A stretch of 34,756 nucleotides of DNA. Origin: Rhodobiaceae bacterium (lineage in GTDB: Bacteria > Pseudomonadota > Alphaproteobacteria > Puniceispirillales > Puniceispirillaceae). The stretch is taken from assembly GCA_018624035.1 (NCBI GenBank), contig JAAZUU010000012.1:1-34756 (forward strand). The letters are read 5' to 3'. A program made the position numbers and the translations under genes. Position 1 is the first letter of the stretch; each line of letters opens with the position of its first letter. Under the pieces are notes generated by a model, which was not told the DNA's origin, did no database searches, and saw nothing but the letters and a program-made list of their open reading frames with translations. Of the stretch, positions 17,987 to 25,005 are shown one piece after another.

Positions 17987-18099
17987 GTCAGAGGTCATAC
18001 TGGCGCTTGTTCACGGCAGCGTGATACCAGATAGGCCGCGAAAGTGCCACAAATGTGCGATAGTATTGTTAACTGTGATATTTCAGGACTGAAAATTCG

Positions 18100-19449
18100 A
18101 TGGTCAGCCTCTTCAGAACCGGCCGATTGCGTATCATCGCTCTGGTGACATCGGGCCTTGCCTTTCTCGCCAGCATGCCGGCATCGGCAGGGATGATCCG
18201 TGATACCGAGATCGAGGCCGGGCTTCACGCCATGCTGAAACCGCTGGAGGTTGCCGCAGGCTATCCTGCCGGCAGCGTTGATGTGCGGGTCATCCTCGAT
18301 CCCAGTTACAACGCCTTTGTCGCCGGCAAGCGGCTGATCTATATCCATTCGGGTCTGATCGTCGAATCGACATCATCGCTCGAGGCCATCGGCGTCATGG
18401 CTCACGAGCTTGGCCATATCAAGGAAGGCCATGTTCAACGCATCAGTGACGAGCTGCAGCAGGCCAGCGGCGCCGCCGCGCTGGCCACTGTTGCGGCGAT
18501 CGCCGTTGCCGCGGGCGGCGGCGGCGATGCGGCTGCCGGCGTCCTGATCGGTGGCAATGACCATGCGACGCGCGGTTTCCTTGCCTCGCGCCGTCGCGCC
18601 GAGGCGGTGGCTGATGAAATCGGCCTGCAATTGCTTGAAAAGACCGGGCATTCCGCTGTCGGGCTTCGTGACCTGATGCAGCGCCTTGCGCGCCAGCGGA
18701 GCCTTCCTGAAAGTCGGCAGTCACCCTATTACGCGACACACCCGGGCGCCGCCGAACGTTTGCAGACCTTTCAGGATCACCTCAACCAGTCGCCGCACAG
18801 CGATACCGCGCCACCACCAACCACCGCAGAGCGGTTCGCACGCATCAGGGCAAAAATGGTTGCCTGGACCGAAACCCCGCAACGGGTGAAGACCACGGAG
18901 GCGGACAAGGCCCCGAATGCAACGCTTGGCGCCTATATGCGCGCCATCGCCGATTATCGCCGCGGCGACCTGCGAACGGCATTGGCCCGCATGGACGAAC
19001 TTGTCTCCGCACGTCCCGATGATCCGTATTTCCATGAATTTCGCGGTGACATCCTGTTTGCGCTGGCCCGCCCGATGGATGCCGCGACGGCCTATGAACG
19101 GGCACTGACATTCCGGCCGGGCAGCGCACTGATCCAGATCAATCTGGGACGGGCGCTGATCGCCAGCGGCGGCATGGCCAATCTGGAACGCGCCATCACC
19201 GCCCTCGAGGCCGCACATGACAAAGAGGCAAGGTGGGGCTTCCTGCATCGCCAGTACGGTATCGCACTTGGCAAATCCGGACGCTTTGCCGAAGCGGATC
19301 TGGCGCTTGCCAATGAGGCCATCCTGCTGAATGACGGCGCGCGTGCCGCGCAGCTGGCACGCCGGGTGATGGCCATTGACGGGCTCGACCCGGTGCTGCA
19401 TCGCCGGGCCAGCGATATCGTGTTCCGCTACAGCAAGGACCAGCAATAG
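18100..19449 (+). CDS. M48 family metalloprotease with TPR-like C-terminus (BepA-like)
   Basis: Secreted zinc endopeptidase; E. coli BepA, the best-known relative, assists or degrades outer-membrane assembly intermediates such as LptD. The signal peptide (LRIIALVTSGLAFLASMPASA) ends near residue 31. The zinc motif HELGH is at residues 102-106, and the downstream Glu ligand is probably in RRAEAVADEIG. YATHPGAAERLQTF is typical of the group. The last 200 residues contain helical TPR-like repeats (AYMRAIADYRRGDLRTALAR, FALARPMDAATAYERAL). At 449 aa the size fits BepA-type proteins (about 490). It precedes a DsbA-like gene by 79 bp, and E. coli BepA activity is tied to disulfide formation in LptD, so the pairing is suggestive. 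Confidence 0.9.
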   Translation: MVSLFRTGRLRIIALVTSGLAFLASMPASAGMIRDTEIEAGLHAMLKPLEVAAGYPAGSVDVRVILDPSYNAFVAGKRLIYIHSGLIVESTSSLEAIGVMAHELGHIKEGHVQRISDELQQASGAAALATVAAIAVAAGGGGDAAAGVLIGGNDHATRGFLASRRRAEAVADEIGLQLLEKTGHSAVGLRDLMQRLARQRSLPESRQSPYYATHPGAAERLQTFQDHLNQSPHSDTAPPPTTAERFARIRAKMVAWTETPQRVKTTEADKAPNATLGAYMRAIADYRRGDLRTALARMDELVSARPDDPYFHEFRGDILFALARPMDAATAYERALTFRPGSALIQINLGRALIASGGMANLERAITALEAAHDKEARWGFLHRQYGIALGKSGRFAEADLALANEAILLNDGARAAQLARRVMAIDGLDPVLHRRASDIVFRYSKDQQ

Positions 19450-19528
19450 GAAAGCGCTGTTGCCGCTAGGCAAAGCCGTCAGCGGTTGGTATATCTTTCG
19501 GCGACGTCGTAACAGGAGTCACATCATC

Positions 19529-20278
19529 ATGTTCCGCCACCTTGCCAGCCGCCATTATCTCAGACTGGCGGCGCGCCTCATGACAGCGCTGTGCATCACC
19601 GTGGGGGTCAGCCTGCCAGCCTCGGCGGACATCAAGAATGTCGACCGGGAGGCGCTTGACAGGATGATCGGCGACTATATCCGCGCCAATCCCGAAGTCG
19701 TTCGCGACGCCCTGCTCTCGCTCGCCGAACGCGAGGCCGCCGAGCGCCGCGAACAGGCAATGTTCATCCTGAAAAACGATGATGGCGACCCGTTCCTCGG
19801 CAATCCCGATGCCAGCTTCGTGATCTACGAGTTCAGCGATTACAATTGCGGCTATTGCAAACGGGTTTTCAAACCGCTGCAGGAACTGATCGCGGCGGAT
19901 GGCGATATCAAACTGGTGGTCAAGGAATTCCCGATCCTGAGTGAGTCCTCGCTTCTGGCGGCACAGGCCGGCATCGCGGCGCAGGCACAGGACGTCTTCG
20001 AGGAGTTTCACATCGCCATGATGACGGGGCGCGGTGCCATCTCAATGAACAGCATCCTTGCCGCGGCAAAATCTGCCGGTGCCGATCTGGACAGGCTGCA
20101 GGCCGATATGAACAGTCCGGCGACTGAAGCCATCATCGCGCGCACCCGCGCCGCCGCGCAGCAGCTGGAGATTTCCGGCACGCCCGGCCTGGTGATCGGG
20201 CGTCAGGTCATTCCGGGCGCGATCGGCCTTGACCAGATGCGCGAGATCATCGCCACCGAACGCGCCGCGAACAGCTGA
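19529..20278 (+). CDS. DsbA-family thiol:disulfide oxidoreductase
   Basis: Periplasmic thioredoxin-fold protein of 249 aa. The ORF track begins inside the M48 gene; the real start is the ATG at 19529 (MFRHLASRHYL), preceded by AGGAG, with a signal peptide (LMTALCITVGVSLPASA). An N-terminal helical segment (REALDRMIGDYIRANPEVVRDALLSLAERE) precedes the catalytic CGYC (C107, C110) in EFSDYNCGYCKRVF, and the cis-proline loop is SGTPGLVIG. This N-terminal helical extension is typical of alphaproteobacterial DsbA-like proteins related to the ScsC/BdbD group, some of which act as isomerases or reductases, so the direction of its redox chemistry is not certain. It lies between the M48 protease and aroQ on the same strand. 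Confidence 0.93.
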   Translation: MFRHLASRHYLRLAARLMTALCITVGVSLPASADIKNVDREALDRMIGDYIRANPEVVRDALLSLAEREAAERREQAMFILKNDDGDPFLGNPDASFVIYEFSDYNCGYCKRVFKPLQELIAADGDIKLVVKEFPILSESSLLAAQAGIAAQAQDVFEEFHIAMMTGRGAISMNSILAAAKSAGADLDRLQADMNSPATEAIIARTRAAAQQLEISGTPGLVIGRQVIPGAIGLDQMREIIATERAANS

Positions 20279-20305
20279 CGCGCGCCAGCAAAGCAGGATT
20301 TCAAG

Positions 20306-20758
20306 ATGACAGGACCGGTGAAAATTCTGGCCATTAACGGGCCAAATCTGAACATGCTTGGCACACGCGAGCCGGACATCTATGGCGCTGACACGTTGGC
20401 TGACATGGAAGCGAAATGCCGCGCGATCTGCGAGGCTGAAGGGGCAACGCTTGACTGGATTCACAGCAATGGCGAGGGCGATCTTGTCACCAGCATCCAG
20501 CAGGCGGTCGGCGTCGCCGACTGGATTGTCATCAACGCGGCCGCCCTGACCCATACATCGGTGGCGCTTCGCGACGCGCTGGCGCTTTTTCCGGGGCGCA
20601 AGATCGAGGTTCACCTTTCCAATATTCACAAGCGCGAATCCTTCCGGCATCATTCCATGATCTCGGCGGTGGTCGACGGAGTTGTTCTTGGTTTCGGTCC
20701 CATGTCCTATGTCATGGCGATCAGGGGTATTCTGGAAATGGCTAGGGAGGCCGAATAA
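20306..20758 (+). CDS. aroQ: 3-Dehydroquinate dehydratase, type II
   Basis: Third step of the shikimate pathway (3-dehydroquinate to 3-dehydroshikimate), as a dodecamer in the cytoplasm. The 150-aa protein is the normal size and has the family signatures ILAINGPNLNMLGTREPDIYG (catalytic Tyr in its last part), INAAALTHTSVALRDAL and EVHLSNIHKRESFRHHS with the catalytic His/Arg region. It starts 27 bp after the DsbA-like gene, and its TAA directly abuts the accB ATG. This aroQ-accB-accC order is common in alphaproteobacteria and links aromatic and fatty-acid synthesis in one transcript. Confidence 0.97.
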   Translation: MTGPVKILAINGPNLNMLGTREPDIYGADTLADMEAKCRAICEAEGATLDWIHSNGEGDLVTSIQQAVGVADWIVINAAALTHTSVALRDALALFPGRKIEVHLSNIHKRESFRHHSMISAVVDGVVLGFGPMSYVMAIRGILEMAREAE

Positions 20759-21238
20759 ATGGCAAAGAGCCCAAAGGTTTCGGGCGCGGGCGATACAGCG
20801 CTCGTCAAGGCACTGGCGGATATTCTGGACGAGGCCGGGCTGGCCGAACTCGAATATGAAACAGCAGATCTGTCGGTAAGATTGTCACGCGTCGCCGGCA
20901 CCGCGCCGGTCGCGGCGGTCGCACCTGTCGCTGCCCCGGCAGCGACTCCAGCTGCGATGCCGGCGCCTGCCGCCGCCTCATCTGCCGAGGACATGGCGTC
21001 CCATCCGGGTGCCCTGACCTCGCCGATGGTTGGCACCGTTTATGTCGCGCCCGAGCCCGACGCGCCGGCATTTGTCGCCGTTGGCGATACTGTCAAGAAA
21101 GGCCAGACCGTGTTGATTGTCGAGGCGATGAAGGTGATGAACCCGATCACCGCGCCGACAGACGGCAAGATCGCGCAGATCATGGTGCAGAATGGACAGC
21201 CGGTGGAATTCGGCGAAGTGCTGGTCGTTATCGAGTGA
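20759..21238 (+). CDS. accB: Acetyl-CoA carboxylase biotin carboxyl carrier protein
   Basis: Carries the biotin that shuttles CO2 between biotin carboxylase and the carboxyltransferase in the first step of fatty-acid synthesis. The 159-aa protein has a short N-terminal helical segment, an Ala/Pro-rich flexible linker (about residues 50-78), and the lipoyl/biotinyl domain with the biotinylated lysine K125 in VEAMKVMNPI. The final GQPVEFGEVLVVIE is typical. It begins right at the aroQ stop and overlaps accC by one base (TGATG), a sign of translational coupling that would keep AccB and AccC in step. Confidence 0.97.
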   Translation: MAKSPKVSGAGDTALVKALADILDEAGLAELEYETADLSVRLSRVAGTAPVAAVAPVAAPAATPAAMPAPAAASSAEDMASHPGALTSPMVGTVYVAPEPDAPAFVAVGDTVKKGQTVLIVEAMKVMNPITAPTDGKIAQIMVQNGQPVEFGEVLVVIE

Positions 21239-22587
21239 TGTTCAACAAGATTCTCATAGCCAACCGGGGCGATGTGGCGCTGCGTGTGCTTCGCGCCTGC
21301 CAGGAGCTCAAGATTCCGAATGTCGTTGTACATTCGACGGCGGATGCCGATTCGATGCCGGTCCGCCTGGCTGATGAATCGGTCTGTATCGGACCGCCCT
21401 CAAGCACCGATTCCTATCTCAATGCGGCTTCGATCATTACCGCTGCCGGAATCACCGGCGCGGATGCGGTTCACCCCGGTGTCGGCTTTCTTGCCGAGAA
21501 TGCCGATTTCGCCGAGATCGTCGCGGCGCATGGCCTGACCTTCATCGGGCCGGAGCCACGCCATATCCGGTCGATGGGTGACAAGGTCGAGGCCAAGATC
21601 ACCGCCGCCGAGGCCGGCCTGCCGCTTGTTCCCGGATCGCCCGGCGCAGTGCCGACGCTTGATGAGGCGCGGCGCATCGGCGCCGATGTCGGATACCCGT
21701 TGCTGGTCAAGGCGGCATCGGGTGGGGGTGGCCGCGGGATGAAGGTAGCCGCGAGCGCGGATGACCTTGCCGAGGCTTTCAGTTCGGCCCGTTCTGAAGC
21801 GAAGGCGGCTTTTGGCGACGACACTGTCTATCTGGAACGCTATCTTGGTCAACCACGCCATATCGAGGTTCAGGTGATTGCCGACAGCCATGGCAATGTG
21901 GTGCATCTGGGCGAGCGCGAATGTTCGATCCAGCGGCGTCACCAGAAGCTGTTCGAGGAAGCCCCCTCACCGGTTCTGAGCGCCGGGCAGCGTGCCGAGA
22001 TCGGCAGCATCGCGGCCGAGGCCACACGCCGAATGGGCTATCTTGGCGTCGGCACGATGGAATTCCTGTATGAGAATGGCGAATTCTTCTTCATCGAGAT
22101 GAATACGCGACTGCAGGTCGAACATCCGATCACCGAGGCGATCACCGGCGTCGATCTGGTCCGTGAACAAATTCGCATCGCGGCCGGCATGAAGCTGTCC
22201 TTCACGCAGGATGATGTAACCTTCACCGGCCACGCCATCGAATGCCGGATCAATGCCGAACATCCCGAAACCTTCATGCCGACGCCAGGACGGATCACCG
22301 CCTATCACGCGGCGGGGGGTCCCGGCATTCGCGTCGATTCCTGTCTTTATGCCGGCTATTCCGTACCGCCTTATTATGACAGTCTGATCGCCAAGCTGAT
22401 CGTCTATGGCGATGATCGCGCGCATTGCCTGTCACGGCTGAAACGGGCCTTGCAGGAATTCGTCATAGAGCCGATCCCGACAACACTGGCTCTGCATGAA
22501 AAGCTGGTGGACGCGCCGGCGGTCATCGACGGCAGTTACAATATTCGCTGGCTTGAGGAACATTTCCTGAACGACGGTGACAGCTGA
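21238..22587 (+). CDS. accC: Acetyl-CoA carboxylase biotin carboxylase subunit
   Basis: ATP-dependent carboxylation of biotin on AccB. Starting at the ATG overlapping the accB stop (21238) it is 449 aa, the usual length; the ORF track begins one codon earlier at a GTG. Motifs: N-terminal FNKILIANRGDVALRV (most homologs have IANRGEIA), the ATP-grasp glycine loop KAASGGGGRGMKV, HLGERECSIQRRHQK, FFFIEMNTRLQVEHP with metal ligands and catalytic residues, and the C-terminal cap HAIECRINAE. The carboxyltransferase genes accA and accD are not in this window, as is usual in alphaproteobacteria. Confidence 0.97.
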   Translation: MFNKILIANRGDVALRVLRACQELKIPNVVVHSTADADSMPVRLADESVCIGPPSSTDSYLNAASIITAAGITGADAVHPGVGFLAENADFAEIVAAHGLTFIGPEPRHIRSMGDKVEAKITAAEAGLPLVPGSPGAVPTLDEARRIGADVGYPLLVKAASGGGGRGMKVAASADDLAEAFSSARSEAKAAFGDDTVYLERYLGQPRHIEVQVIADSHGNVVHLGERECSIQRRHQKLFEEAPSPVLSAGQRAEIGSIAAEATRRMGYLGVGTMEFLYENGEFFFIEMNTRLQVEHPITEAITGVDLVREQIRIAAGMKLSFTQDDVTFTGHAIECRINAEHPETFMPTPGRITAYHAAGGPGIRVDSCLYAGYSVPPYYDSLIAKLIVYGDDRAHCLSRLKRALQEFVIEPIPTTLALHEKLVDAPAVIDGSYNIRWLEEHFLNDGDS

Positions 22588-22620
22588 CAAGCTCGGCTTA
22601 CCGGTCCGCGTTCAGGAGCG

Positions 22621-22672
22621 CGCGATCAGGGGGCGCGATCAGGGGGCGCGATCAGGGGGCGCGATCAGGGGG
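22621..22672 (+). repeat. Four perfect 13-bp tandem repeats supplying the aat ribosome binding site
   Basis: CGCGATCAGGGGG occurs four times in a row without a mismatch, between the accC stop and the aat start. Each unit ends in AGGGGG, a strong Shine-Dalgarno-like run, and the last copy sits seven bases before the ATG at 22680. Each unit also contains GATC. Tandem units of this kind can change copy number by slipped replication. Confidence 0.95.
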
Positions 22673-22679
22673 AATGACC

Positions 22680-23360
22680 ATGGCCGAGCGCTTCGCCTTT
22701 TCACCCGAAACGCTGATCAAGGCCTATTCGCTCGGCGTGTTCCCGATGGCCGAGAGCGCGGACAGCCGCGATATCAAATTCTACGATCCGGATGTGCGGG
22801 CCTTGATCCCGCTGGCCTGGCGCGAGGGGGCGCAGCACGAATTCCATCTGCCGCGGCGTCTTGCCCGCACCGTGCGCCAGCAGCGATTCAGCGTCACCAT
22901 CGACCACGATTTTCCAGCCGTGATCGACGCATGCGCCGCGCCTGGAGATGGCCGGACCGAAACTTGGATCAACCGTGATATCCGGCAGCTCTATATCGCG
23001 CTTCATCGGCTTGGTTTCGCGCATTCGATCGAGGTGTGGCACGAAGAACGGCTTGTCGGCGGCCTGTATGGTGTGTCCCTGCGCGCCGCCTTTTTCGGGG
23101 AATCGATGTTCTCGCGCCGGACCGACGCCTCAAAAGTGGCGCTTGTCCATCTGGTGGCGCGGCTTCGTGCCGGCGGGTTTCATTTTCTCGACGCGCAGTT
23201 CACCAACGATCATCTGCGCCAGTTCGGCATCCATGAGATCAGTCGCGAGCAGTTCCAGCAACGTCTGCAACGCGCGCTTGGCGCGGCCGCCGACCTGCGG
23301 CTTGACACCCCCAGTGATGAACTTGTCGCCATGATGCTGGAACCGGCCATGGATGACTGA
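22680..23360 (+). CDS. aat: Leucyl/phenylalanyl-tRNA-protein transferase
   Basis: Transfers Leu or Phe from tRNA to proteins with N-terminal Arg or Lys, creating N-degrons for ClpS/ClpAP. From the ATG at 22680 the protein is 226 aa. An ATG two codons upstream (22674) is only one base from the AGGGGG run, too close to use it. Family motifs are LIKAYSLGVFPMAE, WHEERLVGGLYGVSL, FGESMFSRRTDASKVAL and FLDAQFTNDHLRQFG. The gene follows accC by about 90 bp that contain the 13-bp repeats, so it is probably in the same transcript. It is convergent with the DUF2155 gene (20 bp between stops). ClpS and ClpA, which read its product, are encoded at 31-34 kb. Confidence 0.96.
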   Translation: MAERFAFSPETLIKAYSLGVFPMAESADSRDIKFYDPDVRALIPLAWREGAQHEFHLPRRLARTVRQQRFSVTIDHDFPAVIDACAAPGDGRTETWINRDIRQLYIALHRLGFAHSIEVWHEERLVGGLYGVSLRAAFFGESMFSRRTDASKVALVHLVARLRAGGFHFLDAQFTNDHLRQFGIHEISREQFQQRLQRALGAAADLRLDTPSDELVAMMLEPAMDD

Positions 23361-23380
23361 GCGACAATCGACCGGCAGCT

Positions 23381-23767
23381 TCACTCTGATTTGCAACTGA
23401 GGAGCGTCAGGTCATAGACCGGGTGTTCCATCGCCGATACAGCAGGGCTGGAGGCGAACATCCAGCCGGTAAAGACCGGCTGTGGCGGCTTGCTTCTGTC
23501 ATGGCCGTTATCGACCACTTCAAGGAAGGCCGCATCTTCCGGCGGTTCCTCTGGCGGATGGTAGGCGCAACGCCGCACGGTCACGCTGAGCGTGCCGAAA
23601 TCCACCGGCTCATCAAGGGGAACGCGGAGTGTGGAAATCCGCGCGGTGATCTTGTCCAGAGCCTGGATGGTTGCGGCGCGGCCCTCGATCCAGCTGGCCT
23701 CGGCGCCGCCGGGCAGGCCCAGAAGCGCCACCGCAAGCAGGAGAATGCGACGGTCAGGACGGGTCAT
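23381..23767 (-). CDS. DUF2155 domain-containing periplasmic protein
   Basis: Secreted protein of unknown function, 128 aa, with a signal peptide (RRILLLAVALLGLPGGAEA) followed by a DUF2155-type domain: ATIQALDKITARISTLRVP, FGTLSVTVRRCAYHPPEEPPEDAAFLEV and FTGWMFASSPAVSAMEHPVYDLTLLSC. Two cysteines (in RRCAY and LLSCK) could form a disulfide. The family is largely restricted to alphaproteobacteria and is usually found near mlaD, NDUFA12 and aat, as here. Its ATG overlaps the mlaD stop by four bases, so it is the last gene of the NDUFA12-mlaD-DUF2155 operon and may belong functionally to envelope maintenance; that is inference from context. Confidence 0.9.
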   Translation of the reverse strand: MTRPDRRILLLAVALLGLPGGAEASWIEGRAATIQALDKITARISTLRVPLDEPVDFGTLSVTVRRCAYHPPEEPPEDAAFLEVVDNGHDRSKPPQPVFTGWMFASSPAVSAMEHPVYDLTLLSCKSE

Positions 23768-24207
23768 TGCCCGCCCGCAAATACCGCCTTGCCAAGAAGA
23801 TCGGTCAGGCTGACCGGGTCGCGCGTGTCATAGATGACGTCGCCCGGCTGCAGCATTTCCTCGTCAGCGCCCGGCATCAATTCCAGATAGTTGCCGCCAA
23901 GAAGCGAGGCGGCGGTGATCCTGGCGCTGCTGTCTGCCGGAAGCTGGACCCGCTGATCAAGCGACATGACGATTCGCGCGGCATAGGTGATCGGGTCGAG
24001 TTTCTGACGCGTGATCCGACCAACCTTGATTCCGGAAACACGTACATCATCGCCAATCGCCAGCCCGCCGGTGGTACCGAACTCCGCCTCGATCTCATAC
24101 CCGTTGCCACCTTTGATATCAGCGGCCTCATAGGCAACCGACATGAAGGCAATGGCGGTCAGGAGGACAACCGCACCCATGATGATCTCGAGTGTGTTTC
24201 TCTGCAT
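23764..24207 (-). CDS. mlaD: Outer-membrane lipid asymmetry protein MlaD (MCE domain)
   Basis: Substrate-binding MCE-domain subunit of the Mla retrograde phospholipid transport system, anchored in the inner membrane facing the periplasm. The 147-aa protein has one N-terminal transmembrane helix (LEIIMGAVVLLTAIAFMSVAY) and a single MCE domain (YEIEAEFGTTGGLAIGDDVRVSGIKVGRI), then DSSARITAASLLGGNYLEL; it ends soon after the domain, as alphaproteobacterial MlaD usually does. The ABC subunits mlaE/mlaF are not next to it. It overlaps the DUF2155 start (ATGA) and follows the NDUFA12 gene by 47 bp. Confidence 0.93.
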   Translation of the reverse strand: MQRNTLEIIMGAVVLLTAIAFMSVAYEAADIKGGNGYEIEAEFGTTGGLAIGDDVRVSGIKVGRITRQKLDPITYAARIVMSLDQRVQLPADSSARITAASLLGGNYLELMPGADEEMLQPGDVIYDTRDPVSLTDLLGKAVFAGGQ

Positions 24208-24254
24208 CCTCGCCTCCTGTCAGCCGGGCCCAGCCGGCCGCGCCCTCTCAACTG

Positions 24255-24611
24255 TCAGACCGGGCTCCACGGTTCGTAGTCGCCTGTTGCCGGCGCCCGC
24301 TTGCCACCCCTCAGCACATGCCCGGCCGGGCGGTGCGCGAATTTCGTACCGGTCGTGTTCGGCACGTGATCCTGTTGCCAGTCATGGCGGCGATAGCCGC
24401 CTTCCGGCGGCGGGCTGTCCTCGGTATGGTGCAGCCAACCATGCCAGTCAGCCGGCACCTTTGATGCCTCGACCATGCCCTTATAGCGAACATAGCGGCG
24501 CGGCGGTTTGCCGGGGCGCGCCTTGCGTTCTTCATAATAGCGGTTGCCGAACTCGTCGGTTCCGACCAACCGCGCCTTGAAATGCAGATGTAGTCTTGTG
24601 ACGATATCCAT
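24255..24611 (-). CDS. NADH:ubiquinone oxidoreductase accessory subunit, NDUFA12 family
   Basis: Small 118-aa protein homologous to the mitochondrial complex I accessory subunit NDUFA12 (17.2 kDa/B17.2). Recognisable parts are LVGTDEFGNRYYE, RRYVRYKG, EASKVPADWHGWLHH and the C-terminal YEPWSP. No signal peptide or membrane helix, consistent with a peripheral subunit on the matrix/cytoplasmic side of complex I. The family is limited to eukaryotes and alphaproteobacteria and so supports the taxonomic call. The gene lies far from any nuo genes and is the first of an operon with mlaD and DUF2155, a stable alphaproteobacterial arrangement rather than a functional one as far as is known. Confidence 0.95.
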   Translation of the reverse strand: MDIVTRLHLHFKARLVGTDEFGNRYYEERKARPGKPPRRYVRYKGMVEASKVPADWHGWLHHTEDSPPPEGGYRRHDWQQDHVPNTTGTKFAHRPAGHVLRGGKRAPATGDYEPWSPV

Positions 24612-24864
24612 GAGCTGGAAACCTTCCCGTGTGGCACCGGCCGATCCGTTCCATGCGCTCCTTGCGGAACAGCATCGCGGGATCCGTGAGCGGTAATATA
24701 GGCCCGCGTCATGCCCGCCGTCCAGAGGCAGCGCGACAGAATCCTGTTGATCCCGCGACCCATCGTCTCCAGCGGCCTGCGAAACACCCCCGACTCATAA
24801 TCTTGAGATGATGGCAAGGCAATTTTTAGACGAAATTGCAAATTTGTGACTTGTTCCCAAGCTT

Positions 24865-24909
24865 CAACATCATGTAGTTTTTAGAGGTCGGCACCACAAA
24901 ATCTTGTAA
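24865..24909. promoter_or_regulatory. Two imperfect palindromes resembling NrdR boxes upstream of nrdJ
   Basis: AACATCATGTAGTT (about 24866-24879) and ACAAAATCTTGT (24896-24907) are imperfect palindromes with centres 29 bp apart, near three helical turns. They resemble paired NrdR boxes (acaCwAtATaTwGtgt), matching roughly 9-10 of 16 positions each; the known spacing is usually 31-32 bp. NrdR commonly represses ribonucleotide reductase genes, and the second palindrome overlaps the candidate -35 element. Suggestive only. The rest of the 394-bp gap between NDUFA12 and nrdJ (24612-25005) holds no gene that I can support. Confidence 0.35.
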
Positions 24910-24932
24910 GTTTGCACGTCGGCGCCTTAAAA
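24904..24932 (+). promoter_or_regulatory. Candidate nrdJ promoter
   Basis: TTGTAA, a 17-bp spacer and TTAAAA; initiation near 24939 would give a leader of about 67 nt. The -10 is a weak match. The overlap with the palindrome described above would suit repression. Confidence 0.35.
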
Positions 24933-24953
24933 AACCGATCGAAAACAACCACT

Positions 24954-24976
24954 AACCATCCCCCCCCATGATGGTT
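24954..24976 (+). promoter_or_regulatory. Leader hairpin with C8 tract before nrdJ
   Basis: AACCATC pairs with GATGGTT; the loop is made almost wholly of the homopolymer, a run of eight C whose first base closes the stem. It ends 29 bases before the nrdJ ATG, whose AAGGG ribosome binding site follows. Not a terminator. The C-run is a likely place for length variation or sequencing error. Confidence 0.55.
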
Positions 24977-25005
24977 CGAAGACAGAGATTCTAAGGGTTA
25001 CACAG

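Noticed and set aside
22621-22672. CRISPR-like array
   Set aside because: The repeats are contiguous 13-mers without spacers and there are no cas genes.
24311-24841. 176-aa minus-strand ORF overlapping NDUFA12
   Set aside because: Different frame from the clear NDUFA12 homolog and no family features.
24973-24983. GGTTCGAAGAC as a tRNA T-loop
   Set aside because: No matching acceptor, D or anticodon stems around it; the GGTT is part of the nrdJ leader hairpin.
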